A stretch of 64,000 nt of DNA from Azospirillum sp. B510 (GTDB lineage: Bacteria > Pseudomonadota > Alphaproteobacteria > Azospirillales > Azospirillaceae): contig NC_013855.1 of the NCBI RefSeq assembly GCF_000010725.1, positions 248,001-312,000 of the forward strand. The letters are read 5' to 3'. Made by a program: the position numbers and the translations under genes. The notes beneath the pieces were generated by a model. The model did no database searches. It worked only from the letters and a program-made list of their open reading frames with translations, and was not told the origin of the DNA. Below are positions 52,801-57,318 of the stretch, one piece after another (the first letter of the stretch is position 1; every line of letters starts with the position of its first letter).

Positions 52801-54540
52801 CTGGACAGCCGGGCCGATGTCGCGGGAAGCGGCGACTATGACGTCGCTTATGGCGAGGCCGGCAACGACACCCTGCTGGGCGGCGGCGGCAACGACAACC
52901 TGTCGGGTGGCAGCGGCAACGATGTGATCGACGGCGGCGATGGCGCCGACATGCTTGCCGGCGGTGCCGACGACGACCGCCTGACCGGTGGGGCCGGCGC
53001 CGACACGCTGGTGGGCGGCACCGGGCGGGATTCGCTGGAGGGCGGCGACGGCAACGACGTCCTGGTCGGCGATGCCGCGGCGGACAGCGGCACCGTCATG
53101 TTCGAGGCGATGACGATGGCATTCACCGGAAATTACGCCCCCGCACAGGGTTGGGCGTCATCCGTTTCCCGCCCGCGTTTGCTTGGGGACGTGAATGGCG
53201 ATGGCCGGGCGGACATCGTCGGCTTTTCCCGAACCCCCGTTCTGGTCTCTCTCGGGCAGGCCAACGGCAGCTTCGGTCCGGCCCAGGTCGGCTACAACGG
53301 AAGCTTCACGCCGGAGACCCGTTGGGACGAACAAACACTCTATCCCCGACTGCTCGGGGACGTGAATGGCGACGGTCGGGCGGACATCGTCGGCTTCAAG
53401 TACTCCGAGGTGGAGGTGGCCCTCGGCCGCGAGGATGGCAGTTTCGCGACGTCGCGTGCGGTGATGAGCGGAACATTCACGGCGAACGCTCTTTGGGGTA
53501 CGAATTCCTATCCGCGCCTGCTCGGGGACGTGAATGGCGATGGCCGGGCGGATATCGTCGGGTTCACCGGCGGCAGCGTGTTGACCGCGCTGGGACAGGT
53601 GGACGGAACCTTCGGCGCCGTCCAGACCGCCTACACCGGCAGCTTCACTACCGGATATGGCTGGCCCAACGATCAGCAGTACACCCGCCTTGTCGGCGAC
53701 GTCGATGGAGACGGCATGGCCGACATCGTCGGCTTCGGTGCCGATCAGGTCTTCATCGCCCGTGGCCGCGCCGACGGCACGTTCGCCCCGCTGCAAGTCG
53801 CCTACAGTGGCGGTTTCACCAAGAACAGTGGCTGGACGTCGCAGCTCGTCTATCCCCGTCAGTTGGCCGATGTGAATGGTGATGGCCGGATGGACATCGT
53901 GGGCTTTGCTGGAGATGGGACCTATGTTTCGTTCGGCCGGGCGGATGGCACCTTCAGCCGGCACCGCCTTGCGACCAGGGACTATGGTTACAATGGCTGG
54001 AACTCCGGGGAGATATATCCTCGGATGGCCGCCGACGTTGACGGCGATGGCCGCGCCGACATCGTCGGCTTCGCTTCCAATGGCGTCATGGTGTCGAGAT
54101 CCGTCCTCAACGACGACACCTTGAGCGGTGGGGCGGGTGACGACACCTTGGCCGGCGGGTTGGGCGATGACGTCTACCGTTTCGGACGTGGCGGCGGGCA
54201 TGACCGCATTGTCGAGAATGATGGCGACGTCGACAACGACCGGCTGGTGTTCGATGCCGGCATCGATGCCCATCAATTGTGGTTCAGCAAATCGGGCAGC
54301 GATCTGGAGGTGCGGGTCGTCGGCACCGACGACGCGGTGACGGTCGCCGGCTGGTACAGCGGCGCCGAGCATCACATGGACAGCATCGAAACCGCCGATG
54401 GAACCGTCCTGCTGGATTCCATGGTGGACCGGCTGGTCCAGGCCATGGCAGGCTTCGCCCCGCCGTCGGCCGGCACGATGACCATCGATCCCGATGCCTA
54501 TCCCCAGGTCGAGACCGCCATCACCGCCTCCTGGCGGTGA
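34885..54540 (+). CDS. Giant modular RTX protein, type I secretion substrate (6,551 aa)
   Basis: One uninterrupted 19.7-kb frame starts at ATG 34885 behind AGAGGA. Modules in order: RTX block (about 34900-35600), two cadherin-like domains (35840-36400), RTX block (36500-37370), twelve 79-residue super-repeats (37375-40220), fifteen HCBP-related domains without RTX motifs (40260-44770), a composite RTX/HCBP region (44770-53090) containing a CBM60-like insert (49080-49430), six FG-GAP repeats (53100-54110), and a C-terminal tail with one more HCBP-like unit and the uncleaved export signal. It is Gly/Asp-rich and acidic, with probably more than 200 calcium-binding G-G-x-G-x-D-x nonapeptides (estimated, not counted), and folds outside the cell on binding calcium. 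There is no N-terminal signal peptide and no LapA-type retention module. No protease or lipase motif was seen. Adhesin or biofilm matrix protein is the most likely role; a carbohydrate-binding surface layer is an alternative. Confidence 0.93.
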   Translation: MTSTVTTDGDDLLTGDWRADTLRGGAGNDTLLGNDGDDVLEGGDGDDRLDGGTGANSLFGGAGNDTLIGGSVNDSLDGGAGDDVISGGTGNDVISGGDGADSIDGGENDDSIDGGAGNDTILGGGGRDVVMAGDGDDLVRDGDNVWSDDRFDGGAGNDTLDGGLGSDTLIGGAGNDRLTVGNDYNGDVLDGGDGDDTLIGGMGADRLADGAGADLVQAGGGDDQLDHVLSDQAGADTLDGGAGYDRLRVALTAGQVTAAVAADLVALADFIQRYGDDGQSFSGQAIRLAATNWNALEVTVDGRTVAVGDLAGLVAAAPNRAPVVGDQSLTGTEDTPLAGTVGASDPDGDALSYGIGAGPAHGRLVLGDDGRFTYMPDADYAGGDSFRIDVADGRGGISSQTVTVALAAVNDAPGEATLDGAAVAEHAAAGTVVGTAQARDPDGDALAYSLTDDAGGRFVIDAASGVLSVATGADLDYLRAPVHAVTVRVTDAVGMSTDKVFHIGVTAARDDGAADAEGLSPAEERASEAGEAPGGDGRSVSGDWRAETLEGGGGDDSLDSGGGGGTLLGGAGNDRLTGDWGEDTLRGGSGADTLRGGAQSDRLYGGSGDDVLEGGSEDDTLDGGTGNDSLHGGSGADLLYGGMGDDLLDGGTDANRLYGGSGDDTLLGGDVGDTLDGGSGDDVINGGIGADSIRGGSGDDRIDGGENDDSIDGGSGNDTILGGGGRDVVMAGDGDDLVSDGDDVWSDDRFDGGAGNDTLDGGLGSDTLIGGAGNDRLSVGNDYNGDYLDGGDGDDTLIGGMGADTLIGGAGDDVLKGGGGNNVLIGGDGIDIADYSAETEAISIDLRTGELRHGGWMADRLSGIETILAGGGNDALAGDGGDNRLSGGVGDDSLSGGAGDDVLDGGSGADRLDGGDGIDTATYAGSGAGVTVDLAVGTGTGGDAEGDVLSGVENLIGSAHGDRLTGDAGANHLDGGAGDDVLAGAGGADTLIGGEGIDTADYSTSGAGVAVDLASGGGAGGDAEGDVLSGVENLTGSAHGDRLTGDAGANRLDGGAGDDTLAGGQGADTLIGGDGIDTADYSASAGGVSVDLSAGTAAGGDAEGDVLSGIENLTGSDGDDRLVGDAGANLLDGRGGNDTLIGLGGADTLIGGDGTDLADYSASADGVGVDLTAGSGAGGDAEGDALSGVEDVTGSAFADRLTGAQTANRLDGGAGDDRLAGLGGADTLIGGAGIDLADYSASGAGVTVDLAAGAGTGGDAEGDVLSGVENLTGSAFADRLTGDSGSNVLEGGAGDDTLAGGQGADTLIGGDGADSADYAASAGGVIVDLAAGTGVGGDAEGDLLTGIENVTGSAHDDGLTGDGGANRLEGGAGDDWLSGGTGADSLIGGDGIDSADYAGSSAGIDVDLSTGRGAGGDAEGDVLSGVENLGGSDHDDRLTGDAYANRLDGRGGNDTLVGLGGADTLVGGDGIDTAEYLASTAAVTVNLASGTGSGGDAQGDRLSGIENLTGSAFGDRLIGDAGANILDGAGGNDTLVGGAGADTLIGGAGSDTADYSASASAVTVDLAAGTGLGGTAAGDVLIGVENLIGSSRADRLVGDGQDNSLRGGAGADTLIGGDGSDTADYTGSAAGVTVSLADGTADGGDATGDVLSGIENLTGSGAADRLTGDGGANRLRGGGGNDTLIGGAGADSLSGGAGLDTADYSASAGAVSVNLATGIGRGGDAEGDRLDGVENLIGTGLADSLTGDGAANYLDGRGGADSLAGGAGDDTLRVLDDGFASLDGGSGFDTLRFEGERLVVTGAGSGGVRGIEAIDLGHPGRQTLILNEQGILADTGGGPLYVTGDRGDLVTFKESGWRRGGSETVGSILYNLYSRGTTTVHVQDGVRMFGDLVVTGTVGDDVLTAPSGAGHVVVFGEGGNDTVRFGAGFRHEIAHLVRIDDDLHILFDAQGGPAGEDGYARDRVTIMGHFAANGAAGAGEGSVRQIQFADGVVWPVWGGDLLLGGTGDDTVAIEPGFTSHSLHADAGVNVIRFGADVTADDLRLSRKGDDLEIRIVGTDRSLLLFNHFSAEALAGAGNGGVEAIELADGSHWRVRGTDIRIGSGGDDRMVFGLDGGQTTLYGSAGNDSIAFATTIDPDRMRLSREGDDLRLSYEGTGDSWLIKRHFDGNPDGFRTIRFGDGTEWAIDNTRLLAGTAADERVEIGGGLGERVLATGGGRDGLVLAAGILPSQVALRRDGDKLVIEIGGGNDRVVVLNHFNGTGAGNGVLRSLTFADGTVWPLDAGAGFRIGGDTGDVFAFKPGDGAVTLFAGKGVDTLNLASAIGADKLDFTRVGDDLVISVKGTGDKVTALNHFASGWGASLLENVYAGGRFWNLSDPAMLIGGAGDDSYTLTVGGGAKSILPSGGNDQIVIGPGIDKASVTMQRVGDDLVIGLRTLPDKLTVLNHFSGGASGGAHTLRFIDGDIWNIWGASLLVGTSATDIFTANPGIGGVSLFPGGGNDRLRLGTGFDTLDTMVRRVGDNLEIRRRDSADRITVLNHFLGNEARDLAFADGTVWTVGGPNARIGTDGADRFVLSPGMGSVVVYGGGNQGGEDRIEVAAGIDPSTVRLTRVGNDLRVTAGGDSMTIVNQFVTGGVTTIPEIVFSNGVVWPITGTNVFISGGGAETIPGGPMFIYPGAPGQHLGINADPATTRIVRVGNDLHLTIVGQPNEMIIVNHFAMNGIGDLVFNNGTTWNIQGGKVLIGGTGHDQFVIQRGMGDVIVYPDSVGDDRLRFLDTVDGSRIRVARVGDNLRITIDGTSDALTIVNHFAGTPMKSLTRPDGTELPLTGDGLLIGGQGQTVFLVGEDSGSKTIYAEGGDRVVFGDTDSTEVRLISTGSDLQVFNDRTRQAVTIINYFNGAGRLEFADGRNFDLTSPYTLIGTGGGDRFTIGKTGPATQIIHAGGGGSQIVFGPDVSPGDVTLRQDGVDLVVAFVGSGRVVRVVNHFTAPTDGLARGLDAVTFSGGVTLNLQGDSVMFGQQGTDDFTVLPGQGHRYLFPGGGSDRLTFGPGIDPALVRMERDGVDLRVYTDDGSIDLTVVNHFGPTGLAGSGSGLSTVRYGDGQTWSVAGNGILIGSRGNNSYSVGSASGPVTIHPAGEGNRLVFGAGIPPANLRLVREHDDLRIVSADGTVDVLVVNHFQYQLDQVAFPTGAPWNLGGGNVFIGGDGPSVFRFGSIDTDLIVFPGSGDTVGLPGGLDWKDVVLTRSGGDLIVQVRATGRQIRIVNHFSASDGTSGLAGLTFADGTTMPLGETAMLGGTGGDLLTGAATDDLLLGQDGDDRLSGGDGNDTLIGGIGNDTLDGGTGNDVYVYRIGDGRDFILDNGGLDRIEFGPGIGRGDLYFARFGNDLYIRFRGRPTDEIVVTGRFNLAGDGTSFVERLAFADGSSFDLTRTDIALETVGVAAAEYLQGYNVGDRIEGTGGNDTILGYAGNDTLIGGTGSDSIDGGTGDDLIDGRDDPGTDGARDTISGGDGNDTVLGGGGSDVIFGGAGDDSLSGGGGNDGIDGGDGVDSIDGGAGDDNILGGAGNDTLAGGAGNDTLFSGAGDDLIRYGGGSDTITNEAGNDVLEMGAGITRADLYFARFGDDLHIRFRNSAERIVLTGRFNGPGDGATFVQTLRFADGSDFAVTAQDIALETVATDASEKLEGYNVGDIIRGQGGNDTIYGYTGDDSLDGGAGDDFLYAGTGDDSAEGGDGADALYGDVGDDTLSGGAGNDSLYGEAGADSLSGGDGADFLSGGDGNDGLAGGAGADTLEGGAGNDLLEGGDGDDILKGGDGDDTLVGGGGTDRLFTGAGNDTIRFDGGRETITNEGGFDTLVIGGGLTKAEMYYARFGNDLYLRFRNRGDEVVLTGRFKGEGDGASYVQRVLFADGQEADLTDPSLVLETVATDGPETLEGYHANDTISGLGGADAIFGYGGDDVLDGGAGNDTLFGGLGNDRLIGGSGADRLEGGDGDDTLEGGDDADLHYGGAGNDVIGGGGGGDYMEGGDGDDSLSGDAGNDTLYGDAGNDSLLGGEGDDSLRGGDGADTLEGGSGTNSILTGLGDDVIRYGGGRDTITNEGGRDVLEIRIGLKREDLYFARFGNDLYLRFRDAGDEIVLTNRFKGAGDGASYVQRILFADGREVDLTDPALKLETLAHDWAETLEGYNVGDLIQGLGGKDTIYGYAGDDTLDGGAGSDSILGGSGDDSLIGGAGDDQLEGEDGNDLLLGGDGNDSIIGGAGNDTLLGGQGADQLYGGAGDDLIDNRDDTGAGASRNVAYGEAGDDTILGGDAGETFSGGDGNDRVEGNGGNDWLEGNAGNDSLLGGEGDDSLQGGDGADTLEGGSGTNSILTGLGDDVIRYSGGRDTITNEGGSDVLEIRTGLKREDLYFARFGNDLYLRFRNAADEIVLTNRFKGAGDGASYVQRILFADGREVDLTDPALKLETLAHDWAETLEGYNVGDLIQGLGGNDIIYGYAGDDTLDGGAGGDAVYGGAGADLLLGNDGDDTLFGDAGDDTLIGGAGINTLYGGAGDNVIRFDGGQDIVYNSGGNDIIELDASFDKAKLYFSRFGNDLYVRFTGRTDQIIVKDRFNGAGDGAAYAQTLRFADGSREDLTRKDLVIQTIGGAGGEKLEGYNVGDTIDGQAGNDTIYGYGGDDTLSGGADNDQVRGGAGTDVIDGGVGNDMVYGGDGSDTVIGGDGEDRLWGDEVSTTGNEVVTIRIRMGAHYAKKWPLTTISLDGQVLLYQRITVPISYENGPAPGQMADFLFTVRDKSAASALTISVARESGDTPQDRAWVYIDGIEVNGVPFPGTNNIYYADGVSPYRWISEGNAYSWGVGTALPPPSPNEPAGDDVVSAGNGNDVLSGGLGNDSLSGDSGNDTILGGAGNDTILGGTGSDEMHGGAGDDLIDNRDDPNAGGINDVSYGGSGNDTIYGGGGTDVAYGGTGNDLIDGGGGTDYLYGEDGADSVLGGAGADYLYGQAGDDTLDGGIGNDTIDGGAGDDLIRFTAGEGIDSITGGGGADVLELGAGLKREQMYLSRIGTDLHLNFRDTGDRIILAGRFSGEGDGANFVQTVRFADGSRVDLSAQTIVMETHGQETAEVLFGYKANDSIDGAGGNDTLYGYAGDDLLTGGAGADILDGGEGSDSLSGGTGNDSLIGGAGNDTLIGGDGADTLSGGEGADSLSGGAGNDSLLGGAGNDTLAGGDGANSINGGTGDDTILYEGGADTIGGGGGGDELVFGDGYAKDGLRLERFGTELHLVFDDAGKRIVIANRFNGNGEGTDYVRTLRFADGDTVDLSRRDLMILTRDGDAGHVLEGYNAGDVIRGNGGTDAIYGYGGDDTLYGGDGVDTLYGGDGDDLIDSRDETVSGDMAYGEAGDDTIRGGSANDALYGGDGDDVIEGNAGNDSIEGNAGNDSLSGGAGADTLMGGDGNDTLGGGAGANWIDTGVGDDLVLYQGGADTVVGGGGNDTLSVGAGYSRDDLRFERYGADLHLRFNGKPDRIVIANRFNGAGDGVKYLQTLLFDDGRTVDLTDPALIIDTWDDAADHKLEGYAASDTIRGGGGNDSLYGYGGDDSLYGGAGSDLVYGGAGNDLLDSGDDQTGNDTLFGEDGDDSLRGGGGGDSLYGGTGQDTLDGGAGNDTLWGGDGDDTLSGGDGADRLNGEAGDDTLDGGDGADFLWGGAGNDALDGGAGDDTLTGDLGNDTLSGGAGNDILSGDAGDDTLDGGTGNDALSGGDGIDSLSGGDGDDTLDGGAGNDLLLGEAGQDSLRGGDGDDVILGGAGNDILLGDAGNDTIRGGDGDDAIDGGAGDDLVIYDGGRDTVRGGGGNDTLLFGDGFAADQLYFARLDNNLVLRFRDRAEQVVIANRFNGVGEGSAYLRTVRFQDGTEVLLSNPALRLESTGGEGADMLVGYVNGDLIDGRGGNDTLSGLRGDDTLIGGTGRDELHGGDGDDLLDSRADVAGSGDYDVAYGEAGNDTLLGGGGNDNLSGGSGNDVIDGGDGADMLAGGADDDRLTGGAGADTLVGGTGRDSLEGGDGNDVLVGDAAADSGTVMFEAMTMAFTGNYAPAQGWASSVSRPRLLGDVNGDGRADIVGFSRTPVLVSLGQANGSFGPAQVGYNGSFTPETRWDEQTLYPRLLGDVNGDGRADIVGFKYSEVEVALGREDGSFATSRAVMSGTFTANALWGTNSYPRLLGDVNGDGRADIVGFTGGSVLTALGQVDGTFGAVQTAYTGSFTTGYGWPNDQQYTRLVGDVDGDGMADIVGFGADQVFIARGRADGTFAPLQVAYSGGFTKNSGWTSQLVYPRQLADVNGDGRMDIVGFAGDGTYVSFGRADGTFSRHRLATRDYGYNGWNSGEIYPRMAADVDGDGRADIVGFASNGVMVSRSVLNDDTLSGGAGDDTLAGGLGDDVYRFGRGGGHDRIVENDGDVDNDRLVFDAGIDAHQLWFSKSGSDLEVRVVGTDDAVTVAGWYSGAEHHMDSIETADGTVLLDSMVDRLVQAMAGFAPPSAGTMTIDPDAYPQVETAITASWR
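34906..35600 (+). repeat. Giant protein: RTX block 1
   Basis: Consecutive nonapeptides of the G-G-x-G-x-D-x-L-x type begin about 10 residues after the start codon, which leaves no room for an N-terminal retention domain. Most of the second half of this block recurs in block 2 at a distance of exactly 1,797 bp. Confidence 0.9.
35840..36400 (+). other. Giant protein: two cadherin-like domains
   Basis: The first domain begins N-R-A-P-V-V and contains T-E-D-T-P-L-A-G and A-S-D-P-D-G-D-A-L-S-Y, ending A-A-V-N-D-A-P-G, typical of bacterial cadherin/tandem-type Ig-like domains. The second has A-R-D-P-D-G-D-A-L-A-Y-S-L, then F-V-I-D-A-A-S-G-V and L-D-Y, typical of classical cadherin repeats. Such domains are calcium-stiffened adhesion spacers. 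Confidence 0.8.
36500..37370 (+). repeat. Giant protein: RTX block 2
   Basis: This is a run of RTX nonapeptides following the cadherin-like domains. It contains a near-copy of about 300 bp of block 1 (37000-37300 against 35203-35503). Confidence 0.9.
37375..40218 (+). repeat. Giant protein: twelve 79-residue super-repeats
   Basis: Each unit reads roughly D-T-A-D-Y-S-A-S, a V-D-L-A-x-G-x-G-x-G-G-D-A-E-G-D strand, L-S-G-V-E-N-L-x-G-S, then four or five RTX nonapeptides. Unit starts (the GAC codon) are at 37375, 37639, 37876, 38113, 38350, 38587, 38824, 39061, 39298, 39535, 39745 and 39982. Nine of the eleven intervals are exactly 237 bp; the others are 264 and 210, that is plus or minus one nonapeptide. 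Confidence 0.95.
40260..44770 (+). repeat. Giant protein: fifteen tandem HCBP-related domains lacking RTX nonapeptides
   Basis: Units of 87-98 residues share G-D-D-L-x-I, a G-T-x-D strand, (V/L)-N-H-F and F-A-D-G-T-x-W. The N-H-F histidine codons (or equivalents) fall at 40789, 41083, 41377, 41653, 41941, 42220, 42499, 42772, 43033, 43306, 43570, 43837, 44125, 44416 and 44680. The pattern matches the hemolysin-type calcium-binding-related domain (PF06594), normally found singly between RTX blocks. Confidence 0.8.
44770..53090 (+). repeat. Giant protein: composite RTX/HCBP region
   Basis: About ten cycles of an RTX block followed by one HCBP-related domain of the L-Y-F-A-R-F-G-N-D-L-Y ... F-A-D-G type and a linker E-G-Y-N-V-G-D. 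Six RTX blocks carry a variable insert based on D-L-I-D-x-R-D-D with A-Y-G-E-A-G-D-D. Copies at about 47227 and 48100 belong to a recent 873-bp-offset duplication. Confidence 0.85.
49078..49440 (+). other. Giant protein: low-GC insert, CBM60-like xylan-binding domain
   Basis: About 120 residues with no RTX motifs interrupt the composite region. The pattern is V-V-T-I-R-I-R at the start, I-S-L-D-G-Q-V in the middle and D-R-A-W-V-Y-I-D-G-I-E-V-N-G-V near the end, resembling the CBM36/CBM60 Ca-dependent carbohydrate-binding beta-sandwich. GC is near 53% (estimated by eye) against over 70% around it, and codon use differs (many A/T third positions). Confidence 0.5.
53100..54110 (+). repeat. Giant protein: six FG-GAP repeats (beta-propeller-like)
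   Basis: Six units with D-V-N-G-D-G-R-A-D-I-V-G-F calcium-binding loops. Loop Asp codons are at 53188, 53359, 53527, 53698, 53869 and 54034, a period of 55-57 residues. Each loop is preceded by Y-P-R-L-L-G and followed by a V-x-x-x-x-G-x-x-D-G-x-F strand. This pattern is found in integrin-like propellers and in lectin-like propellers. Confidence 0.85.
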
Positions 54541-54573
54541 TGGTCATCGCGGCTGGAGGCCAAGGGGTTGGGA

Positions 54574-56259
54574 ATGGGCATGGTTGACATTGGTCATATC
54601 ATCGGCCGGCATCAGCAAGGCGATCTGACGGCGGCGGAGGCGGGATATCGCGATGTGCTGACGGCCATGCCCGGCCATCTCCAGGCCATGCAGATGCTGA
54701 GCCTGCTGCTGATGCAGACCCGGCGTCCGGCGGAGGCCGCCGACCAGTTCGGCCGGGTGGTGGCGGCCCAGCCGGACAATCCCGATCATCGGGCCAATTT
54801 CGCCAGCCTGCTGCGCGGCGCCGGCCGGTCGGAGGAGGCCGAGCAGGCCTGTCGCCGGGCGCTGGCGCTGGCGCCCGCCCATGTGGCGGGGACCTACAAT
54901 CTGGCGAATATCATGGCCGCCCCGGCGCCGGCCGGGACCGGATCGCCGCTGGAGGCCGCCGTCTGGTATCAGCGGATCCTGGCGGTGACGCCGGACCATA
55001 AGCAGGCATTGAACAATCTCGAGGTTCTGCGCAGGAAGGAAGGCAGCCGTCTGGAGATCGCCGCTCGTCTTGCCGTCGCGCGCGACCCCCGGTCGGTGCG
55101 GGCGCATGATGCGCTCGCCCGGCTGCTCCAGCACCGCAGCGGCCTGTTGGACTGGTCGCCGGGCAAGGCGGTTCCGGTCGATCTCGGCTTGGCGGTCAAG
55201 GCCTTCGATCATCTGCGCCTTGCCCAGACCATTCATCCGGACGAGCCGGGTAGCCTGCGGCTGTGGCTGGCGCTGGCGCTCGACCTGTTCCAACTGGGGG
55301 CTCTCGACGACCGCCGGCTCGGATGGGTGGCCGGTGCGGCGTGGCGGCGCCTGCGCAGCGACCCCAAGGACGTTCTGGCGGCCTCGCTGGTGGGCTATCA
55401 CGTCTATCGCCGTGGCCGCCTGCCGCTTGTTTCGAAGTTACAGAGGAGGTTCGCGGCGCGTTTCACCCCGGCGGAGCTGGAGGGCGCGGGGGAACTCGGC
55501 TATTGGTCGATGCTGCGGGCCGACGATGCGTTCTTCGAGACTCTGCCGCCGCTCGATGATGTGATCGCCCGGCTGTCCGGGATGACCATCGTGGCGGATC
55601 TGCCCGAGGGGCAGGGGCCCGTCATCATGATGAGCGGCGACGAGCTGTATGTGCGCCGTTTCGGGCCGGACCTCCTCCGCTCCATCGCCGAGTCCAGCCC
55701 TGGAGCCTCGGTCGTGCTGAACGTTGTGTCGCCGTCGCCGTCGCTGCTCGGGATGCTCGGGGAATGGCGGCGGCTTCATCCGCTGTCCATCGGCCTGTCC
55801 ACCGAGCAACCCGACCTCACCGGGTGGTCCCACGCCCAGCGCGTCACCTACTATGCCTGCGCGCGCTTCATTCGCCTCCAGCAATGGCACAGGCGCCTCG
55901 GTCGGCCGGTGATCGTCGTCGATCTCGACGCCACCACCCGCAGCGACCTGCGGCGTCTCGCCGGCGAGATGGCCGGATACGATCTTGGCGTGATGCATGA
56001 CCGCCGGCGGCGGGGGCCGTTCCGTGAAATTCCGGTCGGTTTCGTCTATTACAACGACACGCCGCTGGCCGGTCGGTATCTGGAGACGCTGGCGGCCTAT
56101 ATCGGCCATTTCCTGCTGGGCGGCCGGCCATGCTGGATGCTCGACCAGACCGCCCATCTCGCCGTCCTGGACTGGCTCGGCCGCCACGAACCGGACCTCG
56201 GCATCCGCCGCTACGATTTCCAGACCTTTCCCCACTGCGCCTTCATCGGCGAGAAATAG
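54574..56259 (+). CDS. TPR protein with glycosyltransferase-like C-terminal domain
   Basis: The 561-residue soluble protein has two parts. The first ~165 residues form three or four TPR motifs (A-A-E-A-G-Y-R-D-V-L, then A-D-Q-F-G-R-V-V-A-A-Q-P-D-N). The C-terminal half (about 300-560) has alternating strands and helices with V-I-V-V-D-L-D-A-T-T-R-S-D-L, whose D450-x-D452 resembles the metal-binding DxD of GT-A nucleotide-sugar transferases, and a later W-M-L-D-Q segment as in GT8-like enzymes. AAGGGG precedes the ATG at 54574, 33 nt after the giant RTX gene, so it is probably co-transcribed. TPR-glycosyltransferase fusions modify adhesins in other systems, hence the inference that it glycosylates the RTX protein. 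A general sugar-related role is the alternative. Confidence 0.6.
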   Translation: MGMVDIGHIIGRHQQGDLTAAEAGYRDVLTAMPGHLQAMQMLSLLLMQTRRPAEAADQFGRVVAAQPDNPDHRANFASLLRGAGRSEEAEQACRRALALAPAHVAGTYNLANIMAAPAPAGTGSPLEAAVWYQRILAVTPDHKQALNNLEVLRRKEGSRLEIAARLAVARDPRSVRAHDALARLLQHRSGLLDWSPGKAVPVDLGLAVKAFDHLRLAQTIHPDEPGSLRLWLALALDLFQLGALDDRRLGWVAGAAWRRLRSDPKDVLAASLVGYHVYRRGRLPLVSKLQRRFAARFTPAELEGAGELGYWSMLRADDAFFETLPPLDDVIARLSGMTIVADLPEGQGPVIMMSGDELYVRRFGPDLLRSIAESSPGASVVLNVVSPSPSLLGMLGEWRRLHPLSIGLSTEQPDLTGWSHAQRVTYYACARFIRLQQWHRRLGRPVIVVDLDATTRSDLRRLAGEMAGYDLGVMHDRRRRGPFREIPVGFVYYNDTPLAGRYLETLAAYIGHFLLGGRPCWMLDQTAHLAVLDWLGRHEPDLGIRRYDFQTFPHCAFIGEK

Positions 56260-56265
56260 GGCTTT

Positions 56266-57318
56266 TCACAGCTTGGACCCCATCATCATCCGGTAGCGGA
56301 TCTGGTCGAAGATCACGGCGAGGATCAGCAGCCCGCCCAACAGCACCATCTGCAGGTAGGAACCGATCTGGGCCAGATTCATGCCGTTCTGCACCAGTAC
56401 GATGAAGAAGGCGCCCAGCACCACCGTCTCGACCCGGCCGATGCCGCCGCGCAGCGACACCCCGGCGATGACGCAGGCGGCGATCGATTCCAGGGCCAGC
56501 GTGCCGCCCAGATTGGCCTCGCCCGATTCCACCCGCGCGGTCAGCAGCAGGCCGGTCAGCGCGGCGATCAGGGCGCAGAGGACATAGGCGACGATCAGCG
56601 TGCGCCCGGTGTCGATGGCCGACAGCCTAGCCGCCTTGATATTGCCGCCGACGGCGTAGAGATGGGCGCCGGTCCGGGTGCGCGTCATCACCACCCAGGC
56701 GATGGCGATCGCCACCGCCGCGACCAGCACCGGCACCGGGATGCCCAGCCAGCGGCCGAAGCCGAACAGATCGGCGAATTCCGCCGGCAGGCCGGACACC
56801 GGGACGCCGCCGGTCAGGAACAGCGATCCGCCGGCCGCCACCGAGCTGACCCCCAGCGTCATGATGAAGGGCGAAACGCCGAACAGCGCGACGCCGGCGC
56901 CATTGGCCAGCCCGACCAGCGCCGCCACCACGAAACCGGCGAGCGCGCCGAACGCGATCACCAGGACCGGGGCGTCCGGGAAAGCTGCGCCGAGCGCCGC
57001 CATCACCAGGGCCGACACCACGGAGGTCAGCGCCACCGTCGCCCCGACCGCGAGGTCGAAGCCGCCGGTGATCAGCACCATCATCTGGCCCAGCGACACC
57101 AGCACCAGATAGACCGACTGGCGGGCGACGTTGACGAGGTTGTCGGTGGTCAGGAAGCGGTCGGAGGTCAGCGCGAAGACGGCCAGCGCCACGGCCAGGA
57201 AGAAGGGCAGCACGCCGAGGCGCAGGAACAGCGCACGCCCGGCCGCGCGCAGGCGGACGGAGGTGGAGACCGGGGCGGTGCCGGACAGCGGCGATCCGGC
57301 GGAGGAGGTGGCGCTCAT
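56266..57318 (-). CDS. ABC transporter permease, ribose/branched-sugar type
   Basis: The 350-residue inner-membrane permease has about ten hydrophobic helices and the RbsC/BPD_transp_2 family signature: I-T-G-G-F-D-L-A-V-G-A-T-V, F-G-V-S-P-F-I-M-T-L-G, Y-A-V-G-G-N-I-K-A-A-R-L-S-G-I-type loop (here A-R-L-S-A-I-D) and the C-terminal G-G-I-G-R-V-E-T. Its start overlaps the end of the ATPase gene by 4 nt (ATGA). It is the last gene of the minus-strand operon and converges with the TPR gene 6 nt away. It pairs with the TorT-family binding protein instead of a usual ribose-binding protein. Confidence 0.93.
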   Translation of the reverse strand: MSATSSAGSPLSGTAPVSTSVRLRAAGRALFLRLGVLPFFLAVALAVFALTSDRFLTTDNLVNVARQSVYLVLVSLGQMMVLITGGFDLAVGATVALTSVVSALVMAALGAAFPDAPVLVIAFGALAGFVVAALVGLANGAGVALFGVSPFIMTLGVSSVAAGGSLFLTGGVPVSGLPAEFADLFGFGRWLGIPVPVLVAAVAIAIAWVVMTRTRTGAHLYAVGGNIKAARLSAIDTGRTLIVAYVLCALIAALTGLLLTARVESGEANLGGTLALESIAACVIAGVSLRGGIGRVETVVLGAFFIVLVQNGMNLAQIGSYLQMVLLGGLLILAVIFDQIRYRMMMGSKL

